Positions 8,583-18,300 of a DNA stretch of 64,000 bases are shown piece after piece (positions within the stretch are counted from its first letter, which is position 1; every line of letters begins with the position of its first letter). The translations under genes were made by a program, and so were the position numbers. A model generated the notes under the pieces. That model ran no database searches. It saw nothing but the letters and a program-made list of their open reading frames with translations, and was not told where the DNA came from. This DNA comes from Tritrichomonas musculus (taxonomy: Eukaryota > Parabasalia > Tritrichomonadida > Tritrichomonadidae). The DNA is taken from positions 5,332,001 to 5,396,000 of the forward strand of contig JAPFFF010000011.1 in NCBI GenBank assembly GCA_039105265.1, in the 5' to 3' direction.

Positions 8583-10073
8583 ATGTTTAGTATAGAACAG
8601 AGTGGATTTTCAATAAAAGCAGCCACTATTGACGAGTTACTAATAGAATACATCAAAAAGTATGCATGTATGTGCCATAATGGCTCGAATATAACTGGTC
8701 CCAACCAGGAGCAAATCAAGGAACTCATTACGAGTACAGTTGGTGCGCAACTCGAAAAATATGCTTTAGCCAAAGACCTTGAGTCATATGCTTTGCAAAC
8801 CCAGCTATTCGATTATGTGAAAACCGAGGATTTCAATACGGAGATGCTGAAGTATGCGCTATCTAAGGACTTGCAATCGTATGCCAGTAGTGAAGATGTG
8901 GATGGTGCCATTGGGGAATTACGTGATTACATCGCCAAAAACTGTGCACTATCTACTGAAATACCTGAGGTCCCTGAGAACATCGTTACGAGTGATTCAT
9001 TGAGTACTGCTTTGGAACCATTTGCTAAGACCCAGGACTTAAGTGAGTATGCTAAGACCCAGGACTTACCAGATATGACCGAGTACGCGAAGCTTGCGAA
9101 CTTAGGTGAGTATGCACTCAAAACGGATATCCCAGAACCAGTTGACTTGACACCATATTATACCAGTACCCAGGCTGATGAGAAGTATGCATTGAAGTCG
9201 AGTGCTGTTACAGATGAGCAGCTAATAAAAAGGTGTGCCATTGATTGCAGTCCAATTGAGGAGGGGTCCTCGGATATATCAATTCGTTATCTAAAACTTG
9301 TAGATAATGTGATTAAACTGGAATACATAGTAAGTGAATATGCACTATGTTGTGAAATAAGGGTGTTATTCCGTGATACAGATGGAAATCCCCATAACAT
9401 AGTAATAGTATTACATCAGAGGACTGTGTATTTCGACAATTTCAAATTCCCACTATATTATGAAGGCACTGATGATATAACATCAAGTCCACTTACATAT
9501 AGCTTCCCAATAGGTGGATATCCCTGGACAACTACTCAGGAATTATTAAATGCTAGACAACTATATTCAAGACAAATCATGTCCCGAGGGTATTTAGCAA
9601 CATTCAAGGCTGCTATTTACGGTGCACAATCCAACACAACCATCACCCACTACTCCCCAATCGAGCCATCGGTTAACACCATCACCGATTTCGTCATTGG
9701 AGCTCCTGTATATATGACCGGTAAGGTATATCATCGTGAGGATTCGAAATGGATCCCTAGCACTGAAGCTGACACCACTGATTGCATATGTAGTGTGAAG
9801 ACCACTGGTACCTGGAAGGAGTATGTTGGTATATGCGTCAGAATCGATGAAGCCAATAGTTGTATCACATTCGCCACTCATGGGGATTACATGGTTAAGG
9901 TTGAGGACTCCTCATGCTATTCCATTGGGGATGAGGTATTCATCGATAACGCTGATAATAAACTGAAGATACTCACTGGTGAGACCGCGATAACCTCAAA
10001 AATAAATCGCATGACAGTGGGTATCATAACTGGTATCATCAACGGATCCACATTAGCCGTATTCAAATCATAG
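8583..10073 (+). CDS. Phage-tail-like fibre protein, short form (outer copy)
   Basis: 496 residues. The first 35 residues (MFSIEQSGFSIKAATIDELL) are conserved in all three elements and probably attach to the particle. The stalk is made of repeats such as YAKTQDLP, YALKTDIP and PYYTSTQADEKYALKS, the pattern of trimeric phage tail fibres. The last 290 or so residues form a conserved, Cys-containing beta-rich head (VYMTGKVYHREDSKW, GDEVFIDNADNKL). The stalk is far shorter than in the inner (925) and middle (1065) versions. The likely role is cell attachment. It ends TAG and converges on the polymerase. Confidence 0.75.
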   Translation: MFSIEQSGFSIKAATIDELLIEYIKKYACMCHNGSNITGPNQEQIKELITSTVGAQLEKYALAKDLESYALQTQLFDYVKTEDFNTEMLKYALSKDLQSYASSEDVDGAIGELRDYIAKNCALSTEIPEVPENIVTSDSLSTALEPFAKTQDLSEYAKTQDLPDMTEYAKLANLGEYALKTDIPEPVDLTPYYTSTQADEKYALKSSAVTDEQLIKRCAIDCSPIEEGSSDISIRYLKLVDNVIKLEYIVSEYALCCEIRVLFRDTDGNPHNIVIVLHQRTVYFDNFKFPLYYEGTDDITSSPLTYSFPIGGYPWTTTQELLNARQLYSRQIMSRGYLATFKAAIYGAQSNTTITHYSPIEPSVNTITDFVIGAPVYMTGKVYHREDSKWIPSTEADTTDCICSVKTTGTWKEYVGICVRIDEANSCITFATHGDYMVKVEDSSCYSIGDEVFIDNADNKLKILTGETAITSKINRMTVGIITGIINGSTLAVFKS

Positions 10074-10078
10074 TGTAG

Positions 10079-10100
10079 GTCGCAGCAATTTTGCTGTCAC
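10079..10100. repeat. 22-base palindromic repeat, site 2
   Basis: Same hairpin between the convergent fibre and polymerase genes of the outer copy, where it could end transcription from both sides. Confidence 0.85.
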
Positions 10101-10106
10101 CCAAAT

Positions 10107-11935
10107 TTAGAGCATAATATAGTCCCCTGATGTGAGTCCATGGATGAATGGGGCACAGGATTGGTTCTCGAGGACAATCATTTTGGTGTGAGTCCCGGTG
10201 AGAGCATTCTTGCTTACCGTGATCTTGCTCATGGACATCTCACTGATTTTGCTCTGGATTTTGGTATTGCGCATGATCAGCCCTGGAGGGGTTGAGAGCT
10301 TCGGCATGAAATGCCTCAGGAACGAAGTTCCGTTGCGCATCAATTGCAGATTGATATTTTTGCCAACCTTCACACCGCCATTGTCGATGATGTCCTTGTA
10401 ATCATCACTTGTAATACGGTTTTTCTTGAGGGAGACCCCCTTGAGTTTGAGTGCCTTGGTGACAGCTCCACTATTAAATATGGTGTAGCACTTGGGGGCT
10501 AACGCTATCATATTCTCACCATATTTCTCAATGCAGAGACCCAGTATTTTCTTCTCATCAGCGATTGTGTTTATATTGGGATTCGGCATGAACTTATATA
10601 TGTTCTCATCATAGAATGCCCTATTCTTGATGATGTATTTGAACTCTTGATCGGACCCCTTGGTATCATCACCAGCAACCGCAAAATACGCACTATCAGT
10701 GTCCCCCTCTATGAAATGGAATCGCTCCACATCAAGGCACTTGTACATGAACTCGTATATGAATGTGAGATACCAGAATTTGGCATTATCTAGAGTCCAG
10801 AATGATTCCTGAAGGCATGTCGTGCATTTGAAGCTCTTCGGGTTCATCTGGAGTAGATAGTTGTCATCACTCAATTTGGTGCCACAGACATAGTTGTCAT
10901 AGATGATATTCTGGAAGGTCTTATCGCGTGAGCATATCTTGATTTTGGAGAACTTCTCGGTGTTCATACCATCGTACCCATATGAGCCATTCATGCTGAT
11001 CTTATAAAATTTTTCATTCGACACACTCAAGTCGCTTTCAGCGCCATTACCTTTAACGGTACCAGAGATGATATCCTGACGACGTTTCATGAACTCACTA
11101 ACGAATGGGTTGAATCCACGATGAGCCTCATATGTGGTGAGACTCTTGATATCCTCGATGACAAGTCCATGGTCGAGGAGGAACCAGAGGTAGTAATTCG
11201 AGAATGTCTGATAGGTACCCATTGTATCAACACTCATGGTCAGCTTCCGTTCAGTTTTGTCAACAGATGGGAGCTTATTGCGAGTCATGTAGTCGTGCAT
11301 GTATGGACCAATTGTGGCCTCATCATTGGTGATATCGAAATTGCGAAATACAGGTGGGAAATTGATGAAGTAGTTGATTTTGGATATTGGGCATTTCAAC
11401 ATGACCTCCGCTTTGAACAGGAATTTGGGATGTTCTTGGTGCTTCTGGCTGTTGTTGATGATACCCATACATGTGTTGTAGGTCTTCATATTTTTGGTAC
11501 CATCCTTATACACCTCGAATCGCTCCATCATGGAACCTGGCATATACATGACTCCCCCGTGATATGGATTGGCATCATGTTTGGTTGAACTGAATGCTGA
11601 TGGGTATAAGCTGTTGAAATCGACTCCAACAATATGAGTCATCGTGTGTGGAGTATCATACGAGATTACCTTGTGATCAACGGCATTGTATCTAAAACGG
11701 TTTATTTTGGTATGACCCTTGATGTTGACACGATGCATGACATTGGATAGACCACCTGTGATGTTGTTCCGTAAGCTGTAATACTCCTGTTCATCGTTGA
11801 TGAGTGTTGGGAGATGCATCATCTTGCAGTACTTCTTCAGCTGAATTCGTAGCTTGGTTATATTGGGGTCATCACGACTGCGAAGTCTGTTGCATTCCGC
11901 ACAAGCGAGTTTACAGTTACTGAGTTCATGACCGA
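10107..11935 (-). pseudogene. POLB: Family B DNA polymerase, C-terminal coding part (outer copy, split)
   Basis: This part carries the end of the HNH-like segment and the polymerase domain: motif A (GVDFNSLYPSAFSS), motif B (KFYKISMNGSYGYDG), motif C (EGDTDSAYF) and the basic KLKGVSLKK segment. It belongs to the protein-primed polymerase group typical of Polintons. The gene is divided at 11935 by the middle element; the N-terminal coding part lies at 59277-63234. It converges on the fibre gene, with a palindromic hairpin between them. Confidence 0.92.
11930..11935. repeat. Target duplication GACCGA, left
   Basis: GACCGA directly before the left TIR of the middle element; repeated at 59277-59282. 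The inner copy has an undivided sequence at the equivalent place in its polymerase gene. Confidence 0.93.
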
Positions 11936-12304
11936 AGTAGTATATGTGAGGGCTTTTGGGCAGGGGATTAAAAAATGACCCCCTCGTCATAGGATTTACA
12001 GACCCCAAACATCGGCGCCATGACTCAAAAAATCGCCACTTTTTCAAAATTAGCCCCCCATTTCATTCAAAAATCGGGTAGACACTTTTGAATCTTCATC
12101 TTTGAATCTTCATCTTTGAACTTGTTTAGTAGTATATATCAGTCGGTTTCCGTCGAGCTAAAGCCCGCCGTCAACACGACTAATGAACAAAAATAATATG
12201 AACTCATTTAATGATTACCATCAATTGATGTTTCATTTATTAGACAGTTCATTTAATTCATTCTCAAGTTGATGAACTTTATTTTTGAGGCTGTTGATGT
12301 CTTC
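11936..12304 (+). repeat. Left TIR of the middle element
   Basis: A 369-bp inverted partner of 58908-59276, apparently identical. It contains a tandem direct repeat (about 13 bp, TGAATCTTCATCT type) near 12090-12120, a second copy of the terminal decamer AGTAGTATAT at 12128-12137, and, at its inner end, an antisense copy of the last two dozen codons of the small coiled-coil gene that lies in the right arm. No gene of its own is evident between 11936 and 12340. Confidence 0.93.
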
Positions 12305-12340
12305 AATGACGTTTTTATTTTTTAATTTCATGATAAAGAC

Positions 12341-12796
12341 ATGTCAACACCAAAGGTTTATGATTACATCAATTCATTGATTGATATGCTGGATGAAACA
12401 GAGAAGTTTAAACAATGTGATTTCTCAATATTGTGTGATAGATATCCAATACCAAGTGGAAAGGCTACATATAAAGCTAAAGTGTTGTACATATCATTGA
12501 AGAACAAAGAGAATGAATTCAAACGATTTTATCATGATAAGATTGTTGAACTCGGTCTTGAATACATAACACTTACATCAAATGTTAGAAGAAGGATATC
12601 AACAACATCCATTGAATTCTTCGTTGAAGGTTCAAATGAAGAGCAATCATTTAAAGAATACAATTATTATAATTACAGTATCAGGAAAGTTAATGATAAG
12701 AAAACAAAAGAACTCATCGAACAGATGAGACAAAAATATAATATCAATACACCTCAACTATTTGTAGGTGTTCAACAACAAATTGTATTAGATTAA
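12341..12796 (+). CDS. Conserved small Polinton protein beside ATPase (middle element)
   Basis: 151 residues starting MSTPKVYDYINSLIDML. It is homologous to the 159-residue protein at 26863, with shared FxxCDFSILCDxxP and KVLYISLKN segments and a LTSNVRRRIS motif. It is always the first gene inside the TIR and its stop overlaps the stop of the convergent ATPase by 4 bases in both families. No His-Cys protease signature is visible. Function unknown. Confidence 0.72.
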   Translation: MSTPKVYDYINSLIDMLDETEKFKQCDFSILCDRYPIPSGKATYKAKVLYISLKNKENEFKRFYHDKIVELGLEYITLTSNVRRRISTTSIEFFVEGSNEEQSFKEYNYYNYSIRKVNDKKTKELIEQMRQKYNINTPQLFVGVQQQIVLD

Positions 12797-13707
12797 TGAA
12801 TCTCAATTGTATTTGTTCTCGTATTGACTAACACGAATTGATGACCTGATAAGTCTTTATATTTTTGCCATAAATGTTCAAACTCAATTGGCATTGGAAC
12901 TTGATGATATACATAACTCAACTTTTGACGAGAATAACCACTAAAGATAAAGAATGATGTTGCATTATGCTTATATTCTGTTTTGATTGCTTTGAAGAAC
13001 TGAATATTAATATATACGATTGAGTGTTTATGTCGAAGTTGTGAAACATAATTAGTAAAGTAATCAGTCTTTAAAATTAATGAACGGCTTGCATCTTCAC
13101 ATAAAATGATTGTGTTTAATGGTTCATTTGGTTGCCCTAGCTTATTGATATGAAGAAACTCAAACATATCATTTAACTTCTTTTCATTGATTACTATTTT
13201 TGGAGTCGAACTATATTTATCATATAGCTCTTTATATAAATCAAGTTGTTTAAGATATTCTTCAGCGTTTGAATCACTAATAACTTTGATTGGTAGTTGT
13301 ATCAATTCACGTTGAGCAATAAATGTTGCATCATTGATTGTACCGCTCTTAGATATATAAACGATTAAATGAAAGTTGGTGTTCTTTAATCTTGACATTT
13401 GAATGATATCTCTTAAAACAACATGGCTCTTTCCTCTTCCTTGATTTCCGACAAGTATGTTCAATGAATTGTAATGTGCATAGATGCCGTTTGCGATTGG
13501 TCTGATTGATTCATTCTTTATTTTTGATTCATTGCGTTGATAAGCTTTGTTCATCTCATCATCAATGTTAAATGTTGTTTCATTAACTGTTGGCTTGAAT
13601 GATTCATATTCAAATGCAAAACTCATTTGGTCATCATCATAATCAGAGCTATTAGAAAATAAAACCTCTTTATAATTAAAGTGCGTCGGTTTCATGAAAC
13701 ATTTCAT
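12793..13707 (-). CDS. ATP: A32/FtsK-type DNA packaging ATPase (middle element)
   Basis: 304 residues. Walker A is GNQGRGKSH at 87-95 and the Walker B-like strand is TIILCED at about 199-205, followed by an Arg/Lys-rich segment and a C-terminal FILNT-type strand (HQFVLVN). Length and layout fit the FtsK/HerA-like packaging ATPases of Polintons and large DNA viruses, which pump DNA into preformed capsids. The gene overlaps the convergent small gene by 4 bases and precedes a tiny membrane-protein gene on the same strand. Confidence 0.85.
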   Translation of the reverse strand: MKCFMKPTHFNYKEVLFSNSSDYDDDQMSFAFEYESFKPTVNETTFNIDDEMNKAYQRNESKIKNESIRPIANGIYAHYNSLNILVGNQGRGKSHVVLRDIIQMSRLKNTNFHLIVYISKSGTINDATFIAQRELIQLPIKVISDSNAEEYLKQLDLYKELYDKYSSTPKIVINEKKLNDMFEFLHINKLGQPNEPLNTIILCEDASRSLILKTDYFTNYVSQLRHKHSIVYINIQFFKAIKTEYKHNATSFFIFSGYSRQKLSYVYHQVPMPIEFEHLWQKYKDLSGHQFVLVNTRTNTIEIH

Positions 13708-13731
13708 TTCTTTAGTTTTCGTTAAAGCTCT

Positions 13732-13863
13732 TCATGAATACATTTTTGTTCTTATCTCTTCACTGAGTTCTGGTTCCTTGTCTGGTATCATTAATGATAC
13801 TTCAACAATCTTCACTAAAAATAAACCTGTCAGTAATGAAACAACTAATATTTCATATATCAT
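13732..13863 (-). CDS. 43-residue single-span membrane protein (middle element)
   Basis: The product begins MIYEILVVSLLTGLFLVKIV: one hydrophobic membrane span, then an acidic tail ending PDKEPELSEEIRTKMYS. A protein with the same layout lies at the same place in the inner element (28350-28499), with PPELTDELRRTLYA as the matching tail. Conservation of position, length, topology and tail across two divergent families makes this a real gene. It lies between ATPase and the Pro-rich gene, 10 bases after the latter's stop. Membrane-acting or particle-embedded roles are possible. Confidence 0.7.
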   Translation of the reverse strand: MIYEILVVSLLTGLFLVKIVEVSLMIPDKEPELSEEIRTKMYS

Positions 13864-13873
13864 TTATTAGTCT

Positions 13874-14458
13874 TTAAATTGTTAACTTTAATGATATACC
13901 ATATTTGATGAACTGTGAATAAATATTATTATAACAATACTTGAATTCTTCTGTTTTATTGTCCTTTGTTATCAATATCTTTGATATCTTCATTAATTCT
14001 TTATCATTTGATGAAATACAACCGCATGAAGCTTCACATTCATCAATAACGAGTTCAACTTTATCTGCTTGAGTTAATAGTTTAATCATATTCATCAACA
14101 AATCACTTTTACAAATAAGATATGAATTAATTCTCAACGGATTATTCTCATACATTTCAATAATCATTTCAAGGAATTTATTTTTGATTTCGAGCTCATC
14201 AAGTTCATTTCCTAAGTCTATTATTCCACGGTCTCGAATAAGATTGTTTGTTTGAGGTATTGATTGAGATGTTCCACTCATCTGTGGTATAGTAAAATTT
14301 GTGGCTTGAGATGATTGAGGTAATGGTTGAACTGATGGATAATCAACTGGTTGAATTGGTCTTTGATTCTTTGGTTGAATCTTGATGTTGATATTGGTAT
14401 TCTGTTCTTGTTTAACTGATGCATCGTTCTCGGATGATAGAATTCGAGCTTTATTCAT
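13874..14458 (-). CDS. Pro/Gln-rich conserved protein (middle element)
   Basis: 194 residues from the start MNKARILSSENDASVKQEQN, which aligns with the inner-element homologue; a longer reading from 14482 is possible. A conserved N-terminal tag is followed by a Pro/Gln linker (about 30-85) and a conserved C-terminal domain with EFLEMI, LLMNMIKLLTQADKVELVID and a Cys pair (EASCGC). Function unknown. A TATTTTTG box lies 22 bases before the start. Its place between ATPase and capsid genes in family 1 hints at particle assembly. Confidence 0.7.
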   Translation of the reverse strand: MNKARILSSENDASVKQEQNTNINIKIQPKNQRPIQPVDYPSVQPLPQSSQATNFTIPQMSGTSQSIPQTNNLIRDRGIIDLGNELDELEIKNKFLEMIIEMYENNPLRINSYLICKSDLLMNMIKLLTQADKVELVIDECEASCGCISSNDKELMKISKILITKDNKTEEFKYCYNNIYSQFIKYGISLKLTI

Positions 14459-14479
14459 TTTAAAGTTATTCGTTTTAAA

Positions 14480-14487
14480 CAAAAATA
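14480..14487 (-). promoter_or_regulatory. TATTTTTG box
   Basis: Upstream of the Pro/Gln-rich gene of the middle element (start 14458). Confidence 0.45.
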
Positions 14488-14522
14488 AAACAACATCAAT
14501 GATGAGTCATTCAATGATTCAT

Positions 14523-14768
14523 TTACAAAGTCATCTGTTCAGCTGATTTGATACGTTCATCAATAGCTCTTAATTGTATTTTAATCGATTCAATATCATT
14601 AAATAGTTGTTTATATATTGTCAATGTGTGAATCATCTTATCAAACTTTCCGTTTAATGCGTCATCTTCAGAATTCATGCATTCATTGAATATCTTATCC
14701 TTTACCCTTCTAAACTGAGCGTGTAAAGCTGAAGAATCACAACTCAAACCATTAATTGCACTATTCAT
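14523..14768 (-). CDS. Small helical protein (middle element only)
   Basis: 81 residues starting MNSAINGLSCDSSALHAQF. The start is chosen because it lies 8 bases after a TATTTTTG box. The chain is predicted helical by its heptad pattern (IYKQLFNDIESIKIQLRAID). I see no homologue in the family-1 elements. Function unknown. Confidence 0.6.
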   Translation of the reverse strand: MNSAINGLSCDSSALHAQFRRVKDKIFNECMNSEDDALNGKFDKMIHTLTIYKQLFNDIESIKIQLRAIDERIKSAEQMTL

Positions 14769-14775
14769 TTTAAAC

Positions 14776-14783
14776 CAAAAATA
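14776..14783 (-). promoter_or_regulatory. TATTTTTG box
   Basis: 8 bases before the start at 14768; helps decide that start. Confidence 0.5.
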
Positions 14784-14806
14784 AAACTTCAAATGATTCA
14801 ATGAAT

Positions 14807-15310
14807 TCAAATCAATTGTGGTCTTCTTTGATTGTTATTGTTATTGTTATCATTGTCATCATCATCATTGTCATGAGCCTGTTGCCTTTTCAATGTGAGA
14901 ATCTTGTTAACCATGTACGTTGATATATTTATGTTTAAATGCTTTTTGATTAATAGTTTTGTGTATGATGCTTGTTTATGTGCTGGCAACTTATTAATTT
15001 CATTCATTCGTTCTTCATCAAGGAACTGCATGACTAATTCACGGTCATGAGCGTTTAAGAACTTTGATGAATTGAATAAGGAGCGCTTTGGTTTATCACT
15101 TTTTGGTGTTATATCATTCAATAAACTATTTTGTTCAGAGAAATGGGGTAGATTTTCATCATCTGATGATGAATCATTATTGTCATTGTCAAATGAAACG
15201 TTATTCACAAGGTTCCTGAAAGCTTCATTATCATCTGATTTAGCAATCAATATCGTTAACAAATGACGGATTGCATCAACATGTTTCAATATCTCTATTA
15301 ATTCTGTCAT
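14807..15310 (-). CDS. Conserved acidic protein, homologue of 47955-48488 (middle element)
   Basis: 167 residues from MTELIEILKHVDAIRHLL. The middle is acidic and Ser-rich. A conserved segment (LFNSSKFLNAHDRELVMQFL, then LLIKKHLNINISTYMVNKIL) matches FNRSKFLDIEDHDRLIQYV and LIYDNLKLSISMYMTQKL in the inner element. The C-terminus is an Asp/Asn run. The gene is divergent from the polymerase across an 86-bp gap. The helical region near the end could bind DNA, but that is a guess. Confidence 0.65.
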   Translation of the reverse strand: MTELIEILKHVDAIRHLLTILIAKSDDNEAFRNLVNNVSFDNDNNDSSSDDENLPHFSEQNSLLNDITPKSDKPKRSLFNSSKFLNAHDRELVMQFLDEERMNEINKLPAHKQASYTKLLIKKHLNINISTYMVNKILTLKRQQAHDNDDDDNDNNNNNNQRRPQLI

Positions 15311-15396
15311 TTCAATGAAATAAAAAACCTGAATTATTTTTTTTGATTTAACATTTTTCAAATTTCAAATAATTTGATTTTTTAATTATATCATAA

Positions 15397-18300
15397 ATGA
15401 GTTCGCGTTATTACTATCAAAAAGATACCAAATCATTTGTTATTGAACAAATCAGGTATATCAATAATGAACTTCAATTAAAACCTCGCTTGTCAACATC
15501 TAAACCTTCTGATTATGATGTTAAACATTTCAAATCAATCTTAGAAAACTATCTAACTTCATTCGGTTTTAGAGAACATGAAGGTGATAGAATCAATGAT
15601 ACAACAATATTAGCTTTCGTCAATAGAATGAAGAAAGAAGCAGAAGAACAAGAAGAAGAGGAGGAAGAGGAACAATTTGAAGAAGAAGAACAAGATGATG
15701 AACAAAAACTAAAACAAAAACAAATCGAGGACAACATTAAAATTGCTCATGATGCACTCAACAAAGCCCTTCAATTAATTAAATCTGAAAATATATTATT
15801 GAGACCATTACCACCAAAGACAAACAAACAACCTCAACGATATGAAGATATTCGATTCAACAATGAAAATGCTGAATTAATTGAATACATCAAAAAGTTT
15901 GGCTATAAAGGTGTTCATTCAAAACATGATTCATATTTCATAATCAATGAACCTGAAAACTTTGATGAAGCCGTCGAAGCATGCAGTCATTTCATTGACC
16001 AATTCCCAAATGATAGTGAAAAGGTTGAACGATTAGATGAAGACAGTAAAGAACCAATCAAAATATATTACAAAAACGGAGTTTCATCAATTGAAGACAT
16101 CAATGAATATTTAACTGAGACAGTGTTTAAACAAGAAGTGAAACCGTTCAAAATATATTTTCAATTGACAGGCATATTTGAGATACCGCCCAAGAATGAA
16201 AACGAAAGATATACGTATGAAGCAAGTGAAATCAAATGGAAGAACTATAAATCATCAATTCCGATAATAGTTAGAGAGAGTAAAGATATTGATAAAGTTA
16301 AACTGTATGTTGAATCAAAAATACATGAATATGAAACCACTACTTCAAACATCAAATTGTGTATTGTTTGGTCAGTATCGTTTACAATTTCACGAGTCGT
16401 TAAGATAACGGGTAAGATTGATGAAGTTTCAGAATTGTTTGGCAAAAATAAATATATCATTATTGATAACGTTGATGATTGTTTGTGTTGGTATCGATTT
16501 CTTGCTTGTTGTTTGAATAAAGAATTAATGAAAAGACCTTTTACAATCTCAGACCGAACAGCAGCAGCAAAGAAAATATTATGTGATGAACACGGTTTGA
16601 GCTATACAAAGAAACCTTCAAAAGCAGCAAAGCAATTCATCAACTCGTTTAAAGGTATCACGATTGAAGAAATGAAAGAATCAGCCAAGAAGCATAACAT
16701 CAATGTCAACATTTATGAATACAACCAAACTGAAACAGATAAAAAAGGCTTTTTCGATTTACAAGACCAATGGCATAACACTGACGATAACAATAAAACG
16801 TTTTCAGCCCTGTTGTATTCAAAGGATAAGATACTTCACATAATGTACATCATCAACGCTGAAGCATTAACAAATATTCATATTTGTCCTCATTGTGGTT
16901 CATACATTCACAAAGGAAATCACAATATTGACAGATTCAACAGACATGTAGATAAATGTGATGGCAAATTCAAAAAGGATTTCATACCTTCACGAGAAGC
17001 TTTACCATATTGTCCACACATTTTAAACAATCCTGTTTATTTGTATTGTCTTTCATATGAACTTGAATGGAAGCCAACAATTCATTATATCACTTATGAT
17101 TTTGAAACAATGGAACAAAAGATTGAAAAGAAAGTCAGTGATAAATCAGTTATCAATTCTCGATTGATTCCTTTGAGTGTTTCATCATGTGTGAAGCTTG
17201 ATAAAGGATTGATAACAAAGAACTTTGATATAAGAACAAATGACTTCATTGCCAAATGGATTGACTGGTTATTTGTTGCTGGCTGTGATGTGTATGCTGA
17301 TAAGTTGAATCATTTAAAATCATTCATTAAAGATAAATCGGAAGAAGAACTCAATAAAATAGATTCATCATTGAAAACAATAACAGTATTCGGTTTTAAT
17401 TCATCACGATTTGATTCAAACTTATTCAAAGAGCAATTGATTAAAAATCATTGGTCAATCGATAGCGGAATGATTGGAACTGCTACATCATTGAAACAAT
17501 TCATATTGAAGTCATCAAAGTACCCTATTCGATTGAGGTTCATTGACGCACAAGCATTTGTTGCTGGAGGAACACTCAAACAGTTTGGAATCGATTTTGG
17601 CGGTATATCTAACAGTTCGAAAGGTGTCTTTCCTTATGAAGCAATCAACAGTGAAAATTATAATGAAGTGTTATCAAAGAGTGAACCATTTGAATATGAA
17701 GACTTTTACAGTTATCTCAATCAAAAGAATCCTTTAACAAAAGCTGATTATGAAGAGTATTTGATTGATTCAAAGAGGTTTGCAACACGTTGGGATTATT
17801 TGTTATCATACAATGACAATGATGTTGAAATGATGATTAAACCTATTGACAACCTTATTCAAATGAATGCTGAATATAAAGTTGATTTGATTAGCAATCT
17901 TTCGTTATCAAAGAATGCTTCATGTATCAAATATGCTCTTGCTTACAAAGATTTCAACCCGAAGAACGACTATGAAATCATCAACAAGATGAATACATTC
18001 AAACCAACAATGAAATGGTGGTTAAATAAATGTGATAATTATCGAAAGCAAGACATGAAACATAATTTTTGCTCGCAAAAAGGCGATTCATCGCTTCAAT
18101 CAAATCAAAATCAACGAGATATTTCAAAATGTGTTAGTGAAAAGGATTTCGAAGCATTCATGAAATTGTATGAATCAAATGAAACAGGTAAATGTCATTT
18201 ATGTGGTGAACACTTTACTTACAACAACAAACCAACACTTGACAGAATAGATAACAACAAAGGACATCAGATTGATAACTGTTTACTTGCTTGTGCTGAA

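Larger units (their letters stand above)
1..11935 (+). mobile_element. Outer Polinton (family 1), left part
   Basis: This segment runs from inside the major capsid gene to the middle of the polymerase gene and is collinear and nearly identical with 30013-43142 of the inner element, apart from different lengths of the fibre gene and of several tandem repeats. It stops at 11935, where the TIR of the middle element begins, and resumes at 59277. The element continues beyond the window on the left, so its own TIR is not visible. Apart from the large insertion the genes visible here look open. It must predate the middle element. Confidence 0.93.

Noticed and set aside
11936-12047. N-terminal extension of the outer polymerase frame into the TIR
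   Set aside because: These codons belong to the middle element's TIR and have no counterpart in intact polymerases.
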